Counted from the first letter of the stretch, positions 17,440-26,586 are shown. The stretch is 64,000 bases of DNA from Rhizobiaceae bacterium (GCA_023953835.1 JAMLJB010000002.1:216630-280629); one strand, 5' to 3'. Notes: generated from the sequence alone by a model not told the origin. Program-made: numbers and translations.

Positions 17440-17651
17440 ACGTCGATATTGGGATGCTTGATGTTAACCTGGCGGGTGAATTCGTCTTTCCGGCAGCCGC
17501 GATCCTTGCGAAGCGGAACATTCCGGTCTTGTTCAGCACGGGCTACGCCTCGACCAGCCTTCCTGCCGAGTTTGTTGACAACCAAGTGTTGAACAAGCCC
17601 TTCTCACAAGCGGAGCTTCAGCAAAAATTGGCACTGGTTCTCGGCCGCTGA
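17385..17651 (+). pseudogene. Response regulator receiver domain, 3' fragment
   Basis: Right after an in-frame TAG, the frame encodes the latter two thirds of a single-domain receiver: IVASVGNLGAACEA, then the phosphoacceptor strand DIGMLDVNLAGE, the Thr strand PVLFSTGY and the conserved Lys in NKPF. The N-terminal acidic pocket strand is lost at the junction with the cysG fragment. A GTG at 17397 could start translation, but the fold would be incomplete. The intact parent was probably the partner of the HWE kinase at 18090. Confidence 0.75.
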
Positions 17652-18089
17652 GCTATTTCAGTTTACACATGGCTAACGACAAATGCCGACCTGAAGTTGA
17701 GCAAGCGAAGATGTATCTCTGGTGCTTACCCTTGTTCGCCACGCTCAAACCGATCTATTCACGCTACCCTTATTGTAATAGGGTATGCTGCGCCGCTTTC
17801 GTCGGGGCGCGCAAACCGAGCGGCCGCGGCGCCCGGATGACAAAAGTTCCGAGAGGCGACCATGCCAATGCCTGCCGCCACCATTATAGATGCCACGCGG
17901 GGCGCCTGCACGCGGTGCGTGGCGATGCGCTGGCTTAAAGCATTGCCCGGTGGACTGTCCGTTAGCGGGAAGATCTCCGGGATAATCTCGACTATCAATC
18001 CATTCCTCGTCCAGTGTCGTTGTGGCCTGGACTAGTGACGGGCTGCTAGAGCGGCCAACCCTAGTGAGCGTAAAAGACGACAGTCTAGC
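17652..18089. other. 438-base gap between receiver fragment and kinase
   Basis: No convincing coding sequence. It contains an imperfect palindrome, TACCCT...AGGGTA, centred near 17775, which could be an operator, and otherwise no recognisable elements. Confidence 0.4.
17765..17785. promoter_or_regulatory. Imperfect palindrome TACCCT-N9-AGGGTA
   Basis: TACCCT (17765-17770) and AGGGTA (17780-17785) flank an AT-rich core whose inner bases also pair with one offset. It is about 300 bases upstream of the kinase. The cognate regulator is unknown. Confidence 0.35.
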
Positions 18090-19508
18090 ATGGTAGAGGT
18101 AGCGGGCATCTCGAGCGACGATGCGTCCAAAGGGCAGGCGGGGACAGCGCGCGACAGGAGATGGTTCGAGCAGATCCTTCACTCTTTGCCGGCCGCAATT
18201 TATACGACAGATGCTTCGGGGAAAATCACGTTCTACAACGCCGCCGCTGTTGCGATGTGGGGTGTACGCCCCGAGGTTGGCCGGAGCGAATACTGCGGCT
18301 CTTGGAAGCTCTATTGGCCCGATGGCCGACCGCTGCCACATGATGAATGCCCGATGGCTATCGCTCTTAAGGAAAAAAGGGCAATCCATGGTCAGGAAGC
18401 GGCGGCAGAGCGACCCGACGGTACGCGCGTCCCCTTCCTCGCCTATCCCACGCCATTGTTTGACGAAGCGGGCGCATTAACCGGCGCTGTGAACATGCTG
18501 GTTGACATCAGTGGACGAAAATTGGCCGAGATCGCCAGCCAGCGCTTGGCCGCAATCGTCGCATCCTCGGATGACGCGATCCTTTCCAAGGACATCAATG
18601 GCATAATCACAAGCTGGAACGGCGGGGCGCAGCGTCTCTTCGGCTATGTTGAAGAGGAGGTCGTTGGCAAGCCGGTCACCATTCTCATCCCGTGCGACCG
18701 GCAGGACGAAGAGCCTGAGATTCTTGGCCGCATTCGACGTGGCGAGCGCATCGAGCACTACGAGACAATTCGGCAGAGAAAGGACGGGACCTTTGTGGAT
18801 ATCTCACTTTCCGTTTCCCCAATCCTGGGCGCCGACGGAAAGGTGGTTGGCGCCTCGAAAATTGCACGCGACATTTCGGATCGTCGGCGTGCCGAAGAGC
18901 AAAAGGATTTGCTGCTCGGCGAGATGAACCATCGCGTCAAGAACCTGTTCGCGTTGGCTGGTGGCCTACTCAACCTAGCCGCGCGTGACGCCAGTTCGGT
19001 TCCGGAACTGGTGACGAGGCTTCAGGAAAAATTCCACGCACTTGCCAGAGCGCATTCGTTAACATTGTCGACGGCGGTCGAACGCGACCCCCATGGGATT
19101 GTGACGCTACACGCACTCATCCTCGAGGTGTTGAAACCCTACCTGGACGGCGAAAAATCCGAGAGCCGGATCGTCGTCAGCGGAGCTGACGTACCACTTG
19201 GACAGAAGGCGGTCACCAACATCGCCCTGCTTTTCCACGAATTCGCAACGAACGCGCTCAAATACGGCGCTCTGGCGACATCCTCTGGTCAAGTAAGGGC
19301 CGAATGCTCTCTCAAGGCGAACGATGTTTGCATAGTTTGGTACGAGGTCGGCGTTACGCCGGCCCTAGCCGACGTGGGGCATGAAGGGTTCGGCAGCCGC
19401 TTGACCCGAGCAGCCGTCAGCGCCCTCGGGGGCAGTTTTTCGCGCCATATTACGGATACTGGCCTCGAAATTCGGATAAATTTGTCCCGGACAAAAATAG
19501 CTGAGTGA
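18090..19508 (+). CDS. PAS-PAS HWE/HisKA_2-type sensor histidine kinase
   Basis: A 472-residue soluble kinase with no membrane segments. Two PAS domains (about 25-145 and 155-275; ITFYNAAAVAMWGV, then IITSWNGGAQRLFGY) are followed by the HisKA_2 helix LLLGEMNHRVKNLF with phosphoacceptor H281 and a variant ATPase domain (HEFATNALKYGAL). HWE/HisKA_2 kinases commonly feed the PhyR-NepR-EcfG general stress response in alphaproteobacteria. The gene borders a broken receiver and the stress island with EcfG-like promoters, so a stress-sensing role is inferred, not shown. Confidence 0.85.
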   Translation: MVEVAGISSDDASKGQAGTARDRRWFEQILHSLPAAIYTTDASGKITFYNAAAVAMWGVRPEVGRSEYCGSWKLYWPDGRPLPHDECPMAIALKEKRAIHGQEAAAERPDGTRVPFLAYPTPLFDEAGALTGAVNMLVDISGRKLAEIASQRLAAIVASSDDAILSKDINGIITSWNGGAQRLFGYVEEEVVGKPVTILIPCDRQDEEPEILGRIRRGERIEHYETIRQRKDGTFVDISLSVSPILGADGKVVGASKIARDISDRRRAEEQKDLLLGEMNHRVKNLFALAGGLLNLAARDASSVPELVTRLQEKFHALARAHSLTLSTAVERDPHGIVTLHALILEVLKPYLDGEKSESRIVVSGADVPLGQKAVTNIALLFHEFATNALKYGALATSSGQVRAECSLKANDVCIVWYEVGVTPALADVGHEGFGSRLTRAAVSALGGSFSRHITDTGLEIRINLSRTKIAE

Positions 19509-19671
19509 CAGTACGGCTGATTCTGGTTGGATCGCCATATTGCCGTTTGTCCAAATTCTACATTCGCCGGGACACAAGCCTGCTCGGTCAGATCAAACGA
19601 AGCGGTCCCCCTTGGGCTAGGGGCGTGCAGTTAGGCGACGCTGCCCTCAGCCTGGCCGCTACGCTTTTTAT

Positions 19672-19696
19672 GGAACTTTTGATCCGCTGCCCGCTT
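19672..19696 (+). promoter_or_regulatory. Weak EcfG-like promoter before the DUF892 gene
   Basis: GGAAC at 19672-19676 is followed by TT at 19695-19696 after 18 bases, fitting GGAAC-N18/19-TT, but the full -10 reads GCTT rather than CGTT. It is about 70 bases before the start codon. Confidence 0.35.
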
Positions 19697-19763
19697 GTTA
19701 GGCATGCGCTTCACGACCTCGTGAATGGCAGCGTAGCGAACATGCGCACCAAAGGAAACTCCC

Positions 19764-20261
19764 ATGGCAAAAGAAAAGACGCTAGAAGATCTCTTCCACG
19801 ATACATTGAAAGACATTTATTACGCGGAAAGGAAGATCCTCAAGGCTCTTCCCAAAATGGCGCGAGCCGCTTCCTCACCGGAGCTCAAGGCGGCCTTCGA
19901 AAAGCATAAGGACGAGACCGAAGGTCATGTCGAGCGCCTGCAGCAGGTGTTTGAACTGATGGGCAAGCGCCCCCAGGGCAAGACCTGCCCGGCGATCGAA
20001 GGAATCCTCGAAGAGGGCGACGAAATCGCCGAAGAGTTCAAGGGCACGCCTGCCCTCGACGCCGGGCTGATTTCCGCCGCCCAGGCGGTCGAGCACTACG
20101 AGATCACACGCTACGGCACGTTGAAGCGCTGGGCGGAAGTGCTCGGCATGAACGACGCCGCCGCGCTGCTGGAGCAGACGCTCGGCGAGGAGTCCATGAC
20201 GGACGAGGCGCTGACTGGTTTGGCGGATGCATCCGCAAACGAGATGGCAAAGGCCGCCTGA
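19764..20261 (+). CDS. Ferritin-like DUF892 protein (YciE type)
   Basis: A 165-residue four-helix-bundle protein of the YciE/YciF family. Characteristic segments are LEDLFHDTLKDIYYAERKILKALPKM at the N-terminus (helix 1 with Glu/Tyr metal-type residues), FEKHKDETEGHVERLQ, and AVEHYEITRYGTL in helix 3. The family is stress-induced and structurally ferritin-like; its catalytic role is not settled. The start is preceded by GGAAACTCCC. A possible EcfG promoter lies upstream. Confidence 0.88.
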   Translation: MAKEKTLEDLFHDTLKDIYYAERKILKALPKMARAASSPELKAAFEKHKDETEGHVERLQQVFELMGKRPQGKTCPAIEGILEEGDEIAEEFKGTPALDAGLISAAQAVEHYEITRYGTLKRWAEVLGMNDAAALLEQTLGEESMTDEALTGLADASANEMAKAA

Positions 20262-20332
20262 TCAAACACAGCCACCCGCCAACATCGGATAGCTGTTTCA
20301 ATTTGCATTCCTATTTTTGACAGGAGACCATC

Positions 20333-20410
20333 ATGGGTCGCGGCATACTGCTCTGGCTTCTCGGCGTTCCAATACCGATCATCATCCTCCTCGCGCTGTT
20401 CATGCGATAG
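20333..20410 (+). CDS. 25-residue hydrophobic membrane peptide
   Basis: A very small gene encoding MGRGILLWLLGVPIPI followed by a Leu/Ile-rich end and FMR. It has a strong ribosome-binding site (CAGGAG, 7 bases before the ATG), and its stop is 9 bases before the next start, whose own GGAGG overlaps the end of this gene. One transmembrane helix with a central Pro pair is predicted. Near-identical peptides recur as unannotated small genes in proteobacterial stress loci, from memory of such genomes. The function is unknown. Confidence 0.65.
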   Translation: MGRGILLWLLGVPIPIIILLALFMR

Positions 20411-20419
20411 GAGGAAATC

Positions 20420-21340
20420 ATGGCATCAACCCTCACGGCGACCGACGTCCGCGCACCGGTGGAGTCGTCAACTTCCGCAGTCAATTGGGGCCCGATCGTG
20501 GCCGGTGCATTCGCTGCCGCGACTCTCACCTTTATCCTGATGCTGCTTGGGTCCGGCCTCGGGCTGACAATGGTCTCACCATGGTCCGGCGAAAGCGCTA
20601 GCGTGACGACCTTCGCGGTCTCCACCGCGATTTGGCTTGTGATCGTGCAGTGGCTGTCGTCAGGGCTAGGCGGCTATCTTACAGGACGCCTTCGCACGAG
20701 ATGGGTCGGTATCCACACGGACGAGACCTTCTTCCGGGATACCGCGCATGGCTTCATGGCGTGGGCGCTCGCAACAATGCTGGTCGTTTTCGTGCTCGGC
20801 TCCGCGCTGTCTTCGGCGATCGGCACCGGCGTGCAAGCTGCTTCGACGGTTGCCTCGGGAGCTGCGATGGGAGCCTCCGCAGCTGCGACCGCGAATGCCG
20901 GAGAGGGTGGCGGGACCGATGCGACCTCCTATTTTGTGGACGCGTTGTTCCGACTAAGCGATCCCGCGCGGCTGGCGGCGCCAGGCGCCGAAGGTGATGC
21001 AGCTGCTGCTGCCCAAGCCTCGCGCATTCTTGTCGCAAGTGCGGCTGCCGGCGAGGTATCGGCTGATGACAAAACTTACCTCGGGCAACTCGTTGCCGCA
21101 CGCACAGGCCTTTCCGAGGCAGATGCGACGGCACGAGTCGATGCGGTCCTAGCGCAAGTGGAGCAGGCAAAGGTTGCCGCGCAGGAAGCTGCTGACACAG
21201 CGCGAAAAGCCGGCGCAACCTTTGCCTTATTAGGTGCGCTCTCTCTCATCGTCGGGGCTTTCATCGCCAGTGCCGCCGCGGCACTAGGCGGCAGGCAGCG
21301 CGACGACGAAGAGACGCTCTACCTCACCGATCGACACTGA
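20420..21340 (+). CDS. Membrane protein with Ala-rich middle, function unknown
   Basis: A 306-residue protein. Hydrophobic segments lie near 25-50 (WGPIVAGAFAAATLTFILMLLG), 65-90 and 115-145, with a final helix near 270-295 (FALLGALSLIVGAFIASAAAALGG). The stretch between is rich in Ala and Gln, suggesting a long extramembrane helix. Rhizobial relatives are often named PhnA-like without functional support. The start at 20420 follows GGAGGAAATC. It appears co-transcribed with the 25-residue peptide. Confidence 0.75.
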   Translation: MASTLTATDVRAPVESSTSAVNWGPIVAGAFAAATLTFILMLLGSGLGLTMVSPWSGESASVTTFAVSTAIWLVIVQWLSSGLGGYLTGRLRTRWVGIHTDETFFRDTAHGFMAWALATMLVVFVLGSALSSAIGTGVQAASTVASGAAMGASAAATANAGEGGGTDATSYFVDALFRLSDPARLAAPGAEGDAAAAAQASRILVASAAAGEVSADDKTYLGQLVAARTGLSEADATARVDAVLAQVEQAKVAAQEAADTARKAGATFALLGALSLIVGAFIASAAAALGGRQRDDEETLYLTDRH

Positions 21341-21489
21341 CTTGCAGATCGGGCCGGCCCGTAGGGGCCGGCCATTCTCCCATTCAGGTCAGTCTCCCTT
21401 GTTGTTGTGCAGTGCAGCAACGATATTGCTGCGAGTGCGTTGCACACAGGCCGTCCGATCAAGGGCGTCAAAAAACAAGGACGGCTCCA

Positions 21490-22635
21490 TTGCGAAAAGT
21501 CTCGGATACGATCGCGCGCCTAGCAAAACTGCGCGGACTACAGAATACACATCCCACCTCTTTCGCACCCGCCGATCGCCTCTCAAGCCTCCGAAATTTC
21601 GGATCCAATCCCGGCGCCTTGCAGGCACGATACTACCTGCCCGCTGATCTCTCGGACGCCGCGCCGCTCGTCGTCGTACTCCACGGTTGCACCCAAAGTG
21701 CCGCCGGCTACGACCATCACTCGGGATGGTCCCAACTCGCTGACGAGGCCGGTTTCGCGCTTCTCTACCCCGAGCAGCAACGCGCCAACAATCCGAACCT
21801 CTGCTTCAACTGGTTCCTGCCGGCAGACACTGCGCGCGATCGCGGCGAGGTCCTTTCGATCCGGCAGATGATCGAAACAATGCTTGTCACCCACGGCCTA
21901 GATCGAAAGCGGGTCTTCGTCACGGGCCTTTCGGCCGGCGGCGCCATGGCCGCGGCGATGCTTGCTACCTATCCGGACGTGTTTGCGGGTGGCGGCATCA
22001 TTGCCGGCCTGCCCTTCGGTTGCGCGACAACCGTTCCCGAAGCTTTCGATCGGATGCGCGGCCATGGCGGTCCCTCCGAGCAAGAACTGCAGCGGCTTGT
22101 GCGAAAAGCTTCCAAGCACAATGGGCAATGGCCCAGGATTTCGATCTGGCAGGGCTCCGGCGACCACACTGTGGCCTCCGCCAACGCGGAGTCCATCGCC
22201 GCGCAGTGGCGCGCCGTGCATAAACTCGACAAGGCGCCGACCTATTCCACGAGCGAGCGCGGGCGAAGCCGCCACATCTGGGCTGACGGAGCGGGCGAAG
22301 CGAAGATCGAGATCAATATGATTGCAGGGATGGGTCACGGTACGCCCGTCGGCAACGGCCTCGGCACGGCTGGACCTTACATGCTCGATGTCGGCATCTC
22401 TTCTACGCGGGAGATGGCACGGTTTTGGGGGCTCGGCCATGCCGATGAGACGAGAGGGTCAGTAAGGGCCAGGCCCGCTCTGCCAACCATCGACGTCTCG
22501 TCTTCGGACAGCCTCCGTGGAGCCGGCGAAGGCCAGACCGCGGAAACGGCGCGAAGTGACGGTGAATTGTCACAGGGTGGAGCGGTAAAGAAGGTTATTG
22601 AGGACGCTCTGCGCGCCGCAGGCCTGATGCGGTAG
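21490..22635 (+). CDS. PHB depolymerase-family esterase (LpqC-like)
   Basis: An alpha/beta hydrolase of about 381 residues in the family that includes short-chain polyhydroxybutyrate depolymerases and feruloyl esterases. Visible are the oxyanion strand VVVLHGCTQSAAGYD, the conserved block LYPEQQRANNPNLCFNWF, and the nucleophile elbow GLSAGGAMAAAML. The C-terminal His is in AGMGHGTPVG. The frame opens further upstream (21412), but family homology starts at VSDTIARLAKLR, so a TTG at 21490 is the best start. No clear signal peptide; the substrate is uncertain. Confidence 0.8.
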   Translation: MRKVSDTIARLAKLRGLQNTHPTSFAPADRLSSLRNFGSNPGALQARYYLPADLSDAAPLVVVLHGCTQSAAGYDHHSGWSQLADEAGFALLYPEQQRANNPNLCFNWFLPADTARDRGEVLSIRQMIETMLVTHGLDRKRVFVTGLSAGGAMAAAMLATYPDVFAGGGIIAGLPFGCATTVPEAFDRMRGHGGPSEQELQRLVRKASKHNGQWPRISIWQGSGDHTVASANAESIAAQWRAVHKLDKAPTYSTSERGRSRHIWADGAGEAKIEINMIAGMGHGTPVGNGLGTAGPYMLDVGISSTREMARFWGLGHADETRGSVRARPALPTIDVSSSDSLRGAGEGQTAETARSDGELSQGGAVKKVIEDALRAAGLMR

Positions 22636-22699
22636 GAAGCACGCAAGCCCTCGATGCTCAGTGGTACTACGGGCAGACGCAGCGGACGCTCGAAGCCAC

Positions 22700-22725
22700 G
22701 GAACGCCTTAGGCTTTGCGATCGTT
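22700..22725 (+). promoter_or_regulatory. EcfG-type promoter, exact consensus
   Basis: GGAAC (22700-22704), 17 bases, CGTT (22722-22725): a perfect match to the alphaproteobacterial general-stress promoter. It is 24 bases before the gene at 22749. Confidence 0.7.
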
Positions 22726-22748
22726 GACACTGTCAGCGAGTATCCGGC

Positions 22749-23054
22749 ATGAACCTAATCCAGATCCTTCTCCCCCGAGCCGACAACGCCGGCCAACCTT
22801 TCGCGCGGGACGATTTCGATCGGGTCAAGGAGGAACTGGTGGCTGATTTCGAGGGCGTTACCGCCTTTTTGCAAGCGCCGGCAGAAGGTCTTTGGCGGGA
22901 AGGCGGTCAAACCGACAATGACGACATCGTTATCTTTGAAGTGATGGCAGAAGAAATCGATCTGCAGGATTGGCGGCGCCGACGCACAGAGCTCGAACGC
23001 CGGTTCCGGCAAGACAAGGTCATCATCCGCTACATGCCGATGGCGCTCGTCTAG
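22749..23054 (+). CDS. Conserved hypothetical protein, 101 aa
   Basis: A small soluble protein starting MNLIQILLPRADNAGQPF, with an acidic middle (TDNDDIVIFEVMAEEID) and a basic helix RRRRTELERRFRQD near the end. It resembles small rhizobial hypothetical proteins, from the recalled opening pattern, but no domain is recognised. An exact EcfG promoter lies just upstream, so it is likely stress-induced. It is 9 bases before the KTSC gene, suggesting an operon. Confidence 0.7.
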   Translation: MNLIQILLPRADNAGQPFARDDFDRVKEELVADFEGVTAFLQAPAEGLWREGGQTDNDDIVIFEVMAEEIDLQDWRRRRTELERRFRQDKVIIRYMPMALV

Positions 23055-23063
23055 GGCGACGCC

Positions 23064-23270
23064 ATGCCTTCGACCTCGATCCGCAAGAGCGAATACGATT
23101 CAGAAAGCAAGGTTCTTTCCGTTTGGTTCGTTGCAAGCGGCAAACGCTATGACTACGAGGGTGTTCCTGCGGAAGTCTACGCCGCCTTCCGAAGCGCCTT
23201 CGTGAAAGGCCGCTTTTTCAATGAGCACATTCGGGACCATTTCCGCCACCTTCTGGTCTCGGACGATTAG
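23064..23270 (+). CDS. KTSC domain protein
   Basis: A 68-residue protein that is essentially one KTSC domain: SIRKSEYDSESKVLSVWF, then KRYDYEGVPAEVYAAF and AFVKGRFFNEHIRDHF. KTSC is a small fold named after similarity to lysyl-tRNA synthetase C-terminal segments, with no assigned activity. It lies 9 bases after the preceding gene and so shares its EcfG-type promoter. Confidence 0.82.
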   Translation: MPSTSIRKSEYDSESKVLSVWFVASGKRYDYEGVPAEVYAAFRSAFVKGRFFNEHIRDHFRHLLVSDD

Positions 23271-23292
23271 TGGAGTTCGGGCCAGGCGACAT

Positions 23293-23931
23293 TTATGCGC
23301 CCGTTTCGGCGTTTGTCGCGCCAGCAGGCTTCGATTCCGGGGAGCCTTGGTGCCGTAGAAAAATCGACAGAACGACCAGCACCGCAGTCGACATGAACTC
23401 CGACTGCCAGTTCTGGAATGATTCGAACCAAAGGTTGGCATCCAAAAGATAGCCCGCCAGCGACTGAACCTCTCCACCGTGCAGAAGCGCCTCCGCGTTC
23501 GCCGCCGCCAAGCTCGCCCACCAGTGCAAGGCAAAGGAAATGACGAATAACACGGCCAACGCTATGCCCAGCGAGTAGGAGTAAAGCCAGGACAGAAACG
23601 GGTTCCGCTTACGTGTGGCAGCTGGCAACTCATCGTCGGGGCGGGCTGGGTCGTCAAGATCTCGAGATTCGGCCGAGCCGCGCTGGAACAGCATCGCGGT
23701 AAGCATGACGTAGGCCGACATCTGCAGGAATTCGCTCTCCCAATTTTCGAAGAGCGCCGAAAGAAAATCGCCACTGATCAGATACGCCAGCAGGCCGATC
23801 GCCGGTAAGCCGTGATGCTGAAGCTCTTCATTGTAGGCGGAATGACCGGACCAAATCATGCCCAGCGCGCTGAAGAGGAACAGTGCCGCCAGGGCAATCG
23901 TGAGGCCACTGTCCCGAAAAAAGGTTTTCAC
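23293..23931 (-). CDS. DUF6766 family membrane protein
   Basis: A 212-residue protein with four predicted membrane helices arranged as an internal repeat: FFRDSGLTIALAALFLFSALGMIWSGH, then after the linker LSWLYSYSLGIALAVLFVISFALHWWAS. Each half is followed by an FENWESEFLQM or FQNWQSEFMSTA motif before the next helix. This repeated N-W-x-SEF signature is typical of DUF6766. The function is unknown. It starts 3 bases after the DUF6894 gene on the same strand. Confidence 0.8.
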   Translation of the reverse strand: MKTFFRDSGLTIALAALFLFSALGMIWSGHSAYNEELQHHGLPAIGLLAYLISGDFLSALFENWESEFLQMSAYVMLTAMLFQRGSAESRDLDDPARPDDELPAATRKRNPFLSWLYSYSLGIALAVLFVISFALHWWASLAAANAEALLHGGEVQSLAGYLLDANLWFESFQNWQSEFMSTAVLVVLSIFLRHQGSPESKPAGATNAETGA

Positions 23932-23934
23932 AGC

Positions 23935-24444
23935 TTATTGCCTCAATTGGCGGGCGGCTTCCGCCTCCTGCACGTCGATGGCGCACAGCAGTTCGCCATT
24001 CTCGTCCCGCACGCGCACGAGCCAGCCTGTCAAAGCGTCGGTACCCGGCTCCAGGTCGACCAAAAGATCGATTGCGCAGCGAATCGCCTCCTCACGCGCC
24101 GCGTCGAAGCTCGGCATACTCGACGGCGGCACCTGCCGGCTGCCTTCGCCGTCACGATACTCGAAGATGTAGATCCCCTCGTTTCCATCAGTGGCCGCCG
24201 TGATGGCGACTTCGTCAAAATTGCCGTTGCTTCGCTCGTCGTAATCGTTGGCCGCCAGGCCGAAAGTAGCGGTTTGCACCAGGATTGCGCGTGCTCGATC
24301 AAGAGGTGCGTCGTCGCTTCCAGATTCGACGCTGGCCATGTCGACAGTCACGCAGTCCCCGCCTTCTCCGCAAAAGAGAACCCGCAGGACAGGCTCTCCG
24401 GTCAACGCCGTCGCACGAGAGACATCAGTTCGGACAATTTGCAT
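23935..24444 (-). CDS. DUF6894-like protein with extra N-terminal region
   Basis: A 169-residue soluble, acidic protein. The last 65 residues (AREEAIRCAIDLLVDL to LLCAIDVQEAE) match the small DUF6894 type common in rhizobia, in which a Glu-rich helix precedes a VRDENG beta hairpin. The first 100 residues are not recognised. It forms a two-gene operon with the DUF6766 gene, 3 bases apart. Confidence in the domain is moderate. Confidence 0.65.
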   Translation of the reverse strand: MQIVRTDVSRATALTGEPVLRVLFCGEGGDCVTVDMASVESGSDDAPLDRARAILVQTATFGLAANDYDERSNGNFDEVAITAATDGNEGIYIFEYRDGEGSRQVPPSSMPSFDAAREEAIRCAIDLLVDLEPGTDALTGWLVRVRDENGELLCAIDVQEAEAARQLRQ

Positions 24445-24474
24445 TCGGCACTCCTACTAGAGTATTCGCACCGG

Positions 24475-26586
24475 TCACAGCTTGACGGCCATTTCCCGGC
24501 TCCAGAGACGGAGCTTCCGACATAAGTCGATGAACTTGGCGACCGCCTTCGGATCCTCGAGCTCGATCAGGCCCTCGTCAGCTTCAGGATCGACACCGGC
24601 CTTCTGCAATAACGGGACGCTACCCGGCGTGAACGCGATAAACTTGCAATGAGCGAAGGCGTCGGCGACGAAGTCGCGGACCGCAGCCTCACCAGTCAGG
24701 CGCTCAGCTCCCTCTTCAGAGAGGATCAGTGCCACGGCGTCGAACAACACTGAAGGCCCGCCGTCGATCATGTGCTTTGCCGCGATCCAGCTGCCGTCAG
24801 CCGCCTCGACGCCGCCGACCTTTGGCGCGACGACCTCCATGACGGCGCCTTCTTTCTCGATCGCTGTCTGCAGCTTCTTCAGCAATGCCGCATCGGCGCC
24901 GGGACTGACAAGCACGCCAACCTTGCGGCCTGCAAAAGTTTCCGGGCCGTTTTCGATGATGCTGAGCGCTGACGACGGTTCGAGATCGTCGCGTGGCGCA
25001 ACCGCGGCATCCGCCGGCTTGGGCAGTTCCTTCATGCCGAGCTTGTCGGCAACTGTCTCGGCGAGGCCCTCGTCGATGTTGAGCAGGTGCGCGACCATGC
25101 GCTCGCGAATGGCTACGGTCTCGACCTTGCTCAGTTCGAAGGTCAATGCCGCTGCGATATGGCGCTGCTCTGGCGCCGTCTGGCTGTTGAAGAACTGTCG
25201 GGCCTGGCTGTAGTGGTCGGCGAAGCTTTCCGCGCGCAAACGAACCTTCTGACCTTCCTCCGCGTCCGGAAACGACCTGAAACCCCGCTGTGGCGATTCC
25301 CGAGGGCCTTCGCCAAAGGAATTCGGCTGGTAGTTCACGCGCCCGACAGGGTTGCGCATCGCCATATGCCCGTCCTGCTGGAAGTGGTGGAATGGGCACT
25401 TCGGGGCATTGATTGGGATATGCGTGAAGTTGGGGCTCCCGAGACGTTTCAACTGAGTATCGAGATAGGAGAAATTACGACCCTGCAGCAGCGGGTCGTT
25501 GGAGAAGTCGATGCCGGGCGGGACATTCTGCGTCATGAACGCGACCTGCTCGGTCTCGGCGAAGAAATTGTCGGGCATGCGGTCCAGGACCAGTCGGCCG
25601 ACCGGCACCGGCGGTAGGATTTCTTCCGGAATGAGTTTGGTCGGATCGAGGACGTCGAAGTCGAAACTGTCCGCAAACTCCTGGTCGAAGAGCTGCAGGT
25701 TGAGATCCCATTCCGGAAAATCGCCTGCCTGGATGGCATTCCACAGGTCGCGCCGATGGAAATCAGGATCGGCGCCATTGATTTTGACCGCCTCGTTCCA
25801 GACCACCGACTGCATACCGAGCTTCGGCTTCCAGATGAATTTGACGAAGGTCGATTCGTCCTTGGCATTGACCAACCGGAACGTATGGACACCAAATCCT
25901 TGCATGAACCGGAAGGATCGCGGGATGGCGCGGTCCGACATGACCCACATGATCATGTGCATCGATTCCGGAGTGAGGCTGATGAAGTCCCAGAAATTGT
26001 CGTGCGCCGACTGTGCCTGTGGAAAGGCGCGATCGGGTTCGGGCTTCACCGCATGGATGATGTCGGGGAACTTGATCGCGTCCTGGATGAAAAACACCGG
26101 GATGTTGTTGCCGACGAGATCCCAGTTGCCCTCCTGGGTGTAGAACTTGACCGCGAAGCCACGCACGTCGCGGGCAAGATCGAACGAGCCCTTCGATCCT
26201 GCCACCGTCGAGAAGCGCACGAAGACGGGTGTCTTCTCGCCGGCGCGCTGAAAGATGTCGGCGCGGGTATATGCAGCCAGGGAATCATAGGTCTCGAAAA
26301 AACCGTGTGCGCCATAGCCGCGGGCGTGCACCACGCGCTCGGGGATGCGCTCATGGTCGAAGTGAAAAATCTTTTCGCGGAAATGGAAGTCCTCGATGAG
26401 CGTCGGACCACGCTCCCCGATCTTCAAAGTGTTCTGGTCGTCCGCAACCGGGCCGCCCTGAGCCGTTGTCAGGACCTCAGTGTCGCCCTCGGCGATCTGA
26501 TGAAGTTCGCCACCATTCCCCCGGGTCAGCTTTTGATCATGGATCATCGCGGGCTTGCCCGACGACTGTCTAGTGGTCTTGGCCAT
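24475..26586 (-). CDS. katE: Large-subunit catalase HPII (KatE)
   Basis: A 703-residue clade 2 catalase dismutating hydrogen peroxide. The active-site His lies in FDHERIPERVVHARGYGAHGFF, the Asn side in SRDxRG-like DVRGFAVKFYTQEG, and the proximal Tyr in NFSYLDTQLKRLG. The C-terminal 150 residues form the flavodoxin/DJ-1-like domain (KVGVLVSPGADAALL) that marks large subunits. The ATG at 26586 follows AAAGGA; longer starts lack support. An EcfG-like promoter on the minus strand lies about 45 bases upstream. Confidence 0.95.
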   Translation of the reverse strand: MAKTTRQSSGKPAMIHDQKLTRGNGGELHQIAEGDTEVLTTAQGGPVADDQNTLKIGERGPTLIEDFHFREKIFHFDHERIPERVVHARGYGAHGFFETYDSLAAYTRADIFQRAGEKTPVFVRFSTVAGSKGSFDLARDVRGFAVKFYTQEGNWDLVGNNIPVFFIQDAIKFPDIIHAVKPEPDRAFPQAQSAHDNFWDFISLTPESMHMIMWVMSDRAIPRSFRFMQGFGVHTFRLVNAKDESTFVKFIWKPKLGMQSVVWNEAVKINGADPDFHRRDLWNAIQAGDFPEWDLNLQLFDQEFADSFDFDVLDPTKLIPEEILPPVPVGRLVLDRMPDNFFAETEQVAFMTQNVPPGIDFSNDPLLQGRNFSYLDTQLKRLGSPNFTHIPINAPKCPFHHFQQDGHMAMRNPVGRVNYQPNSFGEGPRESPQRGFRSFPDAEEGQKVRLRAESFADHYSQARQFFNSQTAPEQRHIAAALTFELSKVETVAIRERMVAHLLNIDEGLAETVADKLGMKELPKPADAAVAPRDDLEPSSALSIIENGPETFAGRKVGVLVSPGADAALLKKLQTAIEKEGAVMEVVAPKVGGVEAADGSWIAAKHMIDGGPSVLFDAVALILSEEGAERLTGEAAVRDFVADAFAHCKFIAFTPGSVPLLQKAGVDPEADEGLIELEDPKAVAKFIDLCRKLRLWSREMAVKL

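Noticed and set aside
17669..17938. Plus-strand frame of 89 codons in the gap before the kinase
   Set aside because: No ribosome-binding site, no recognisable family, and composition like noncoding DNA.
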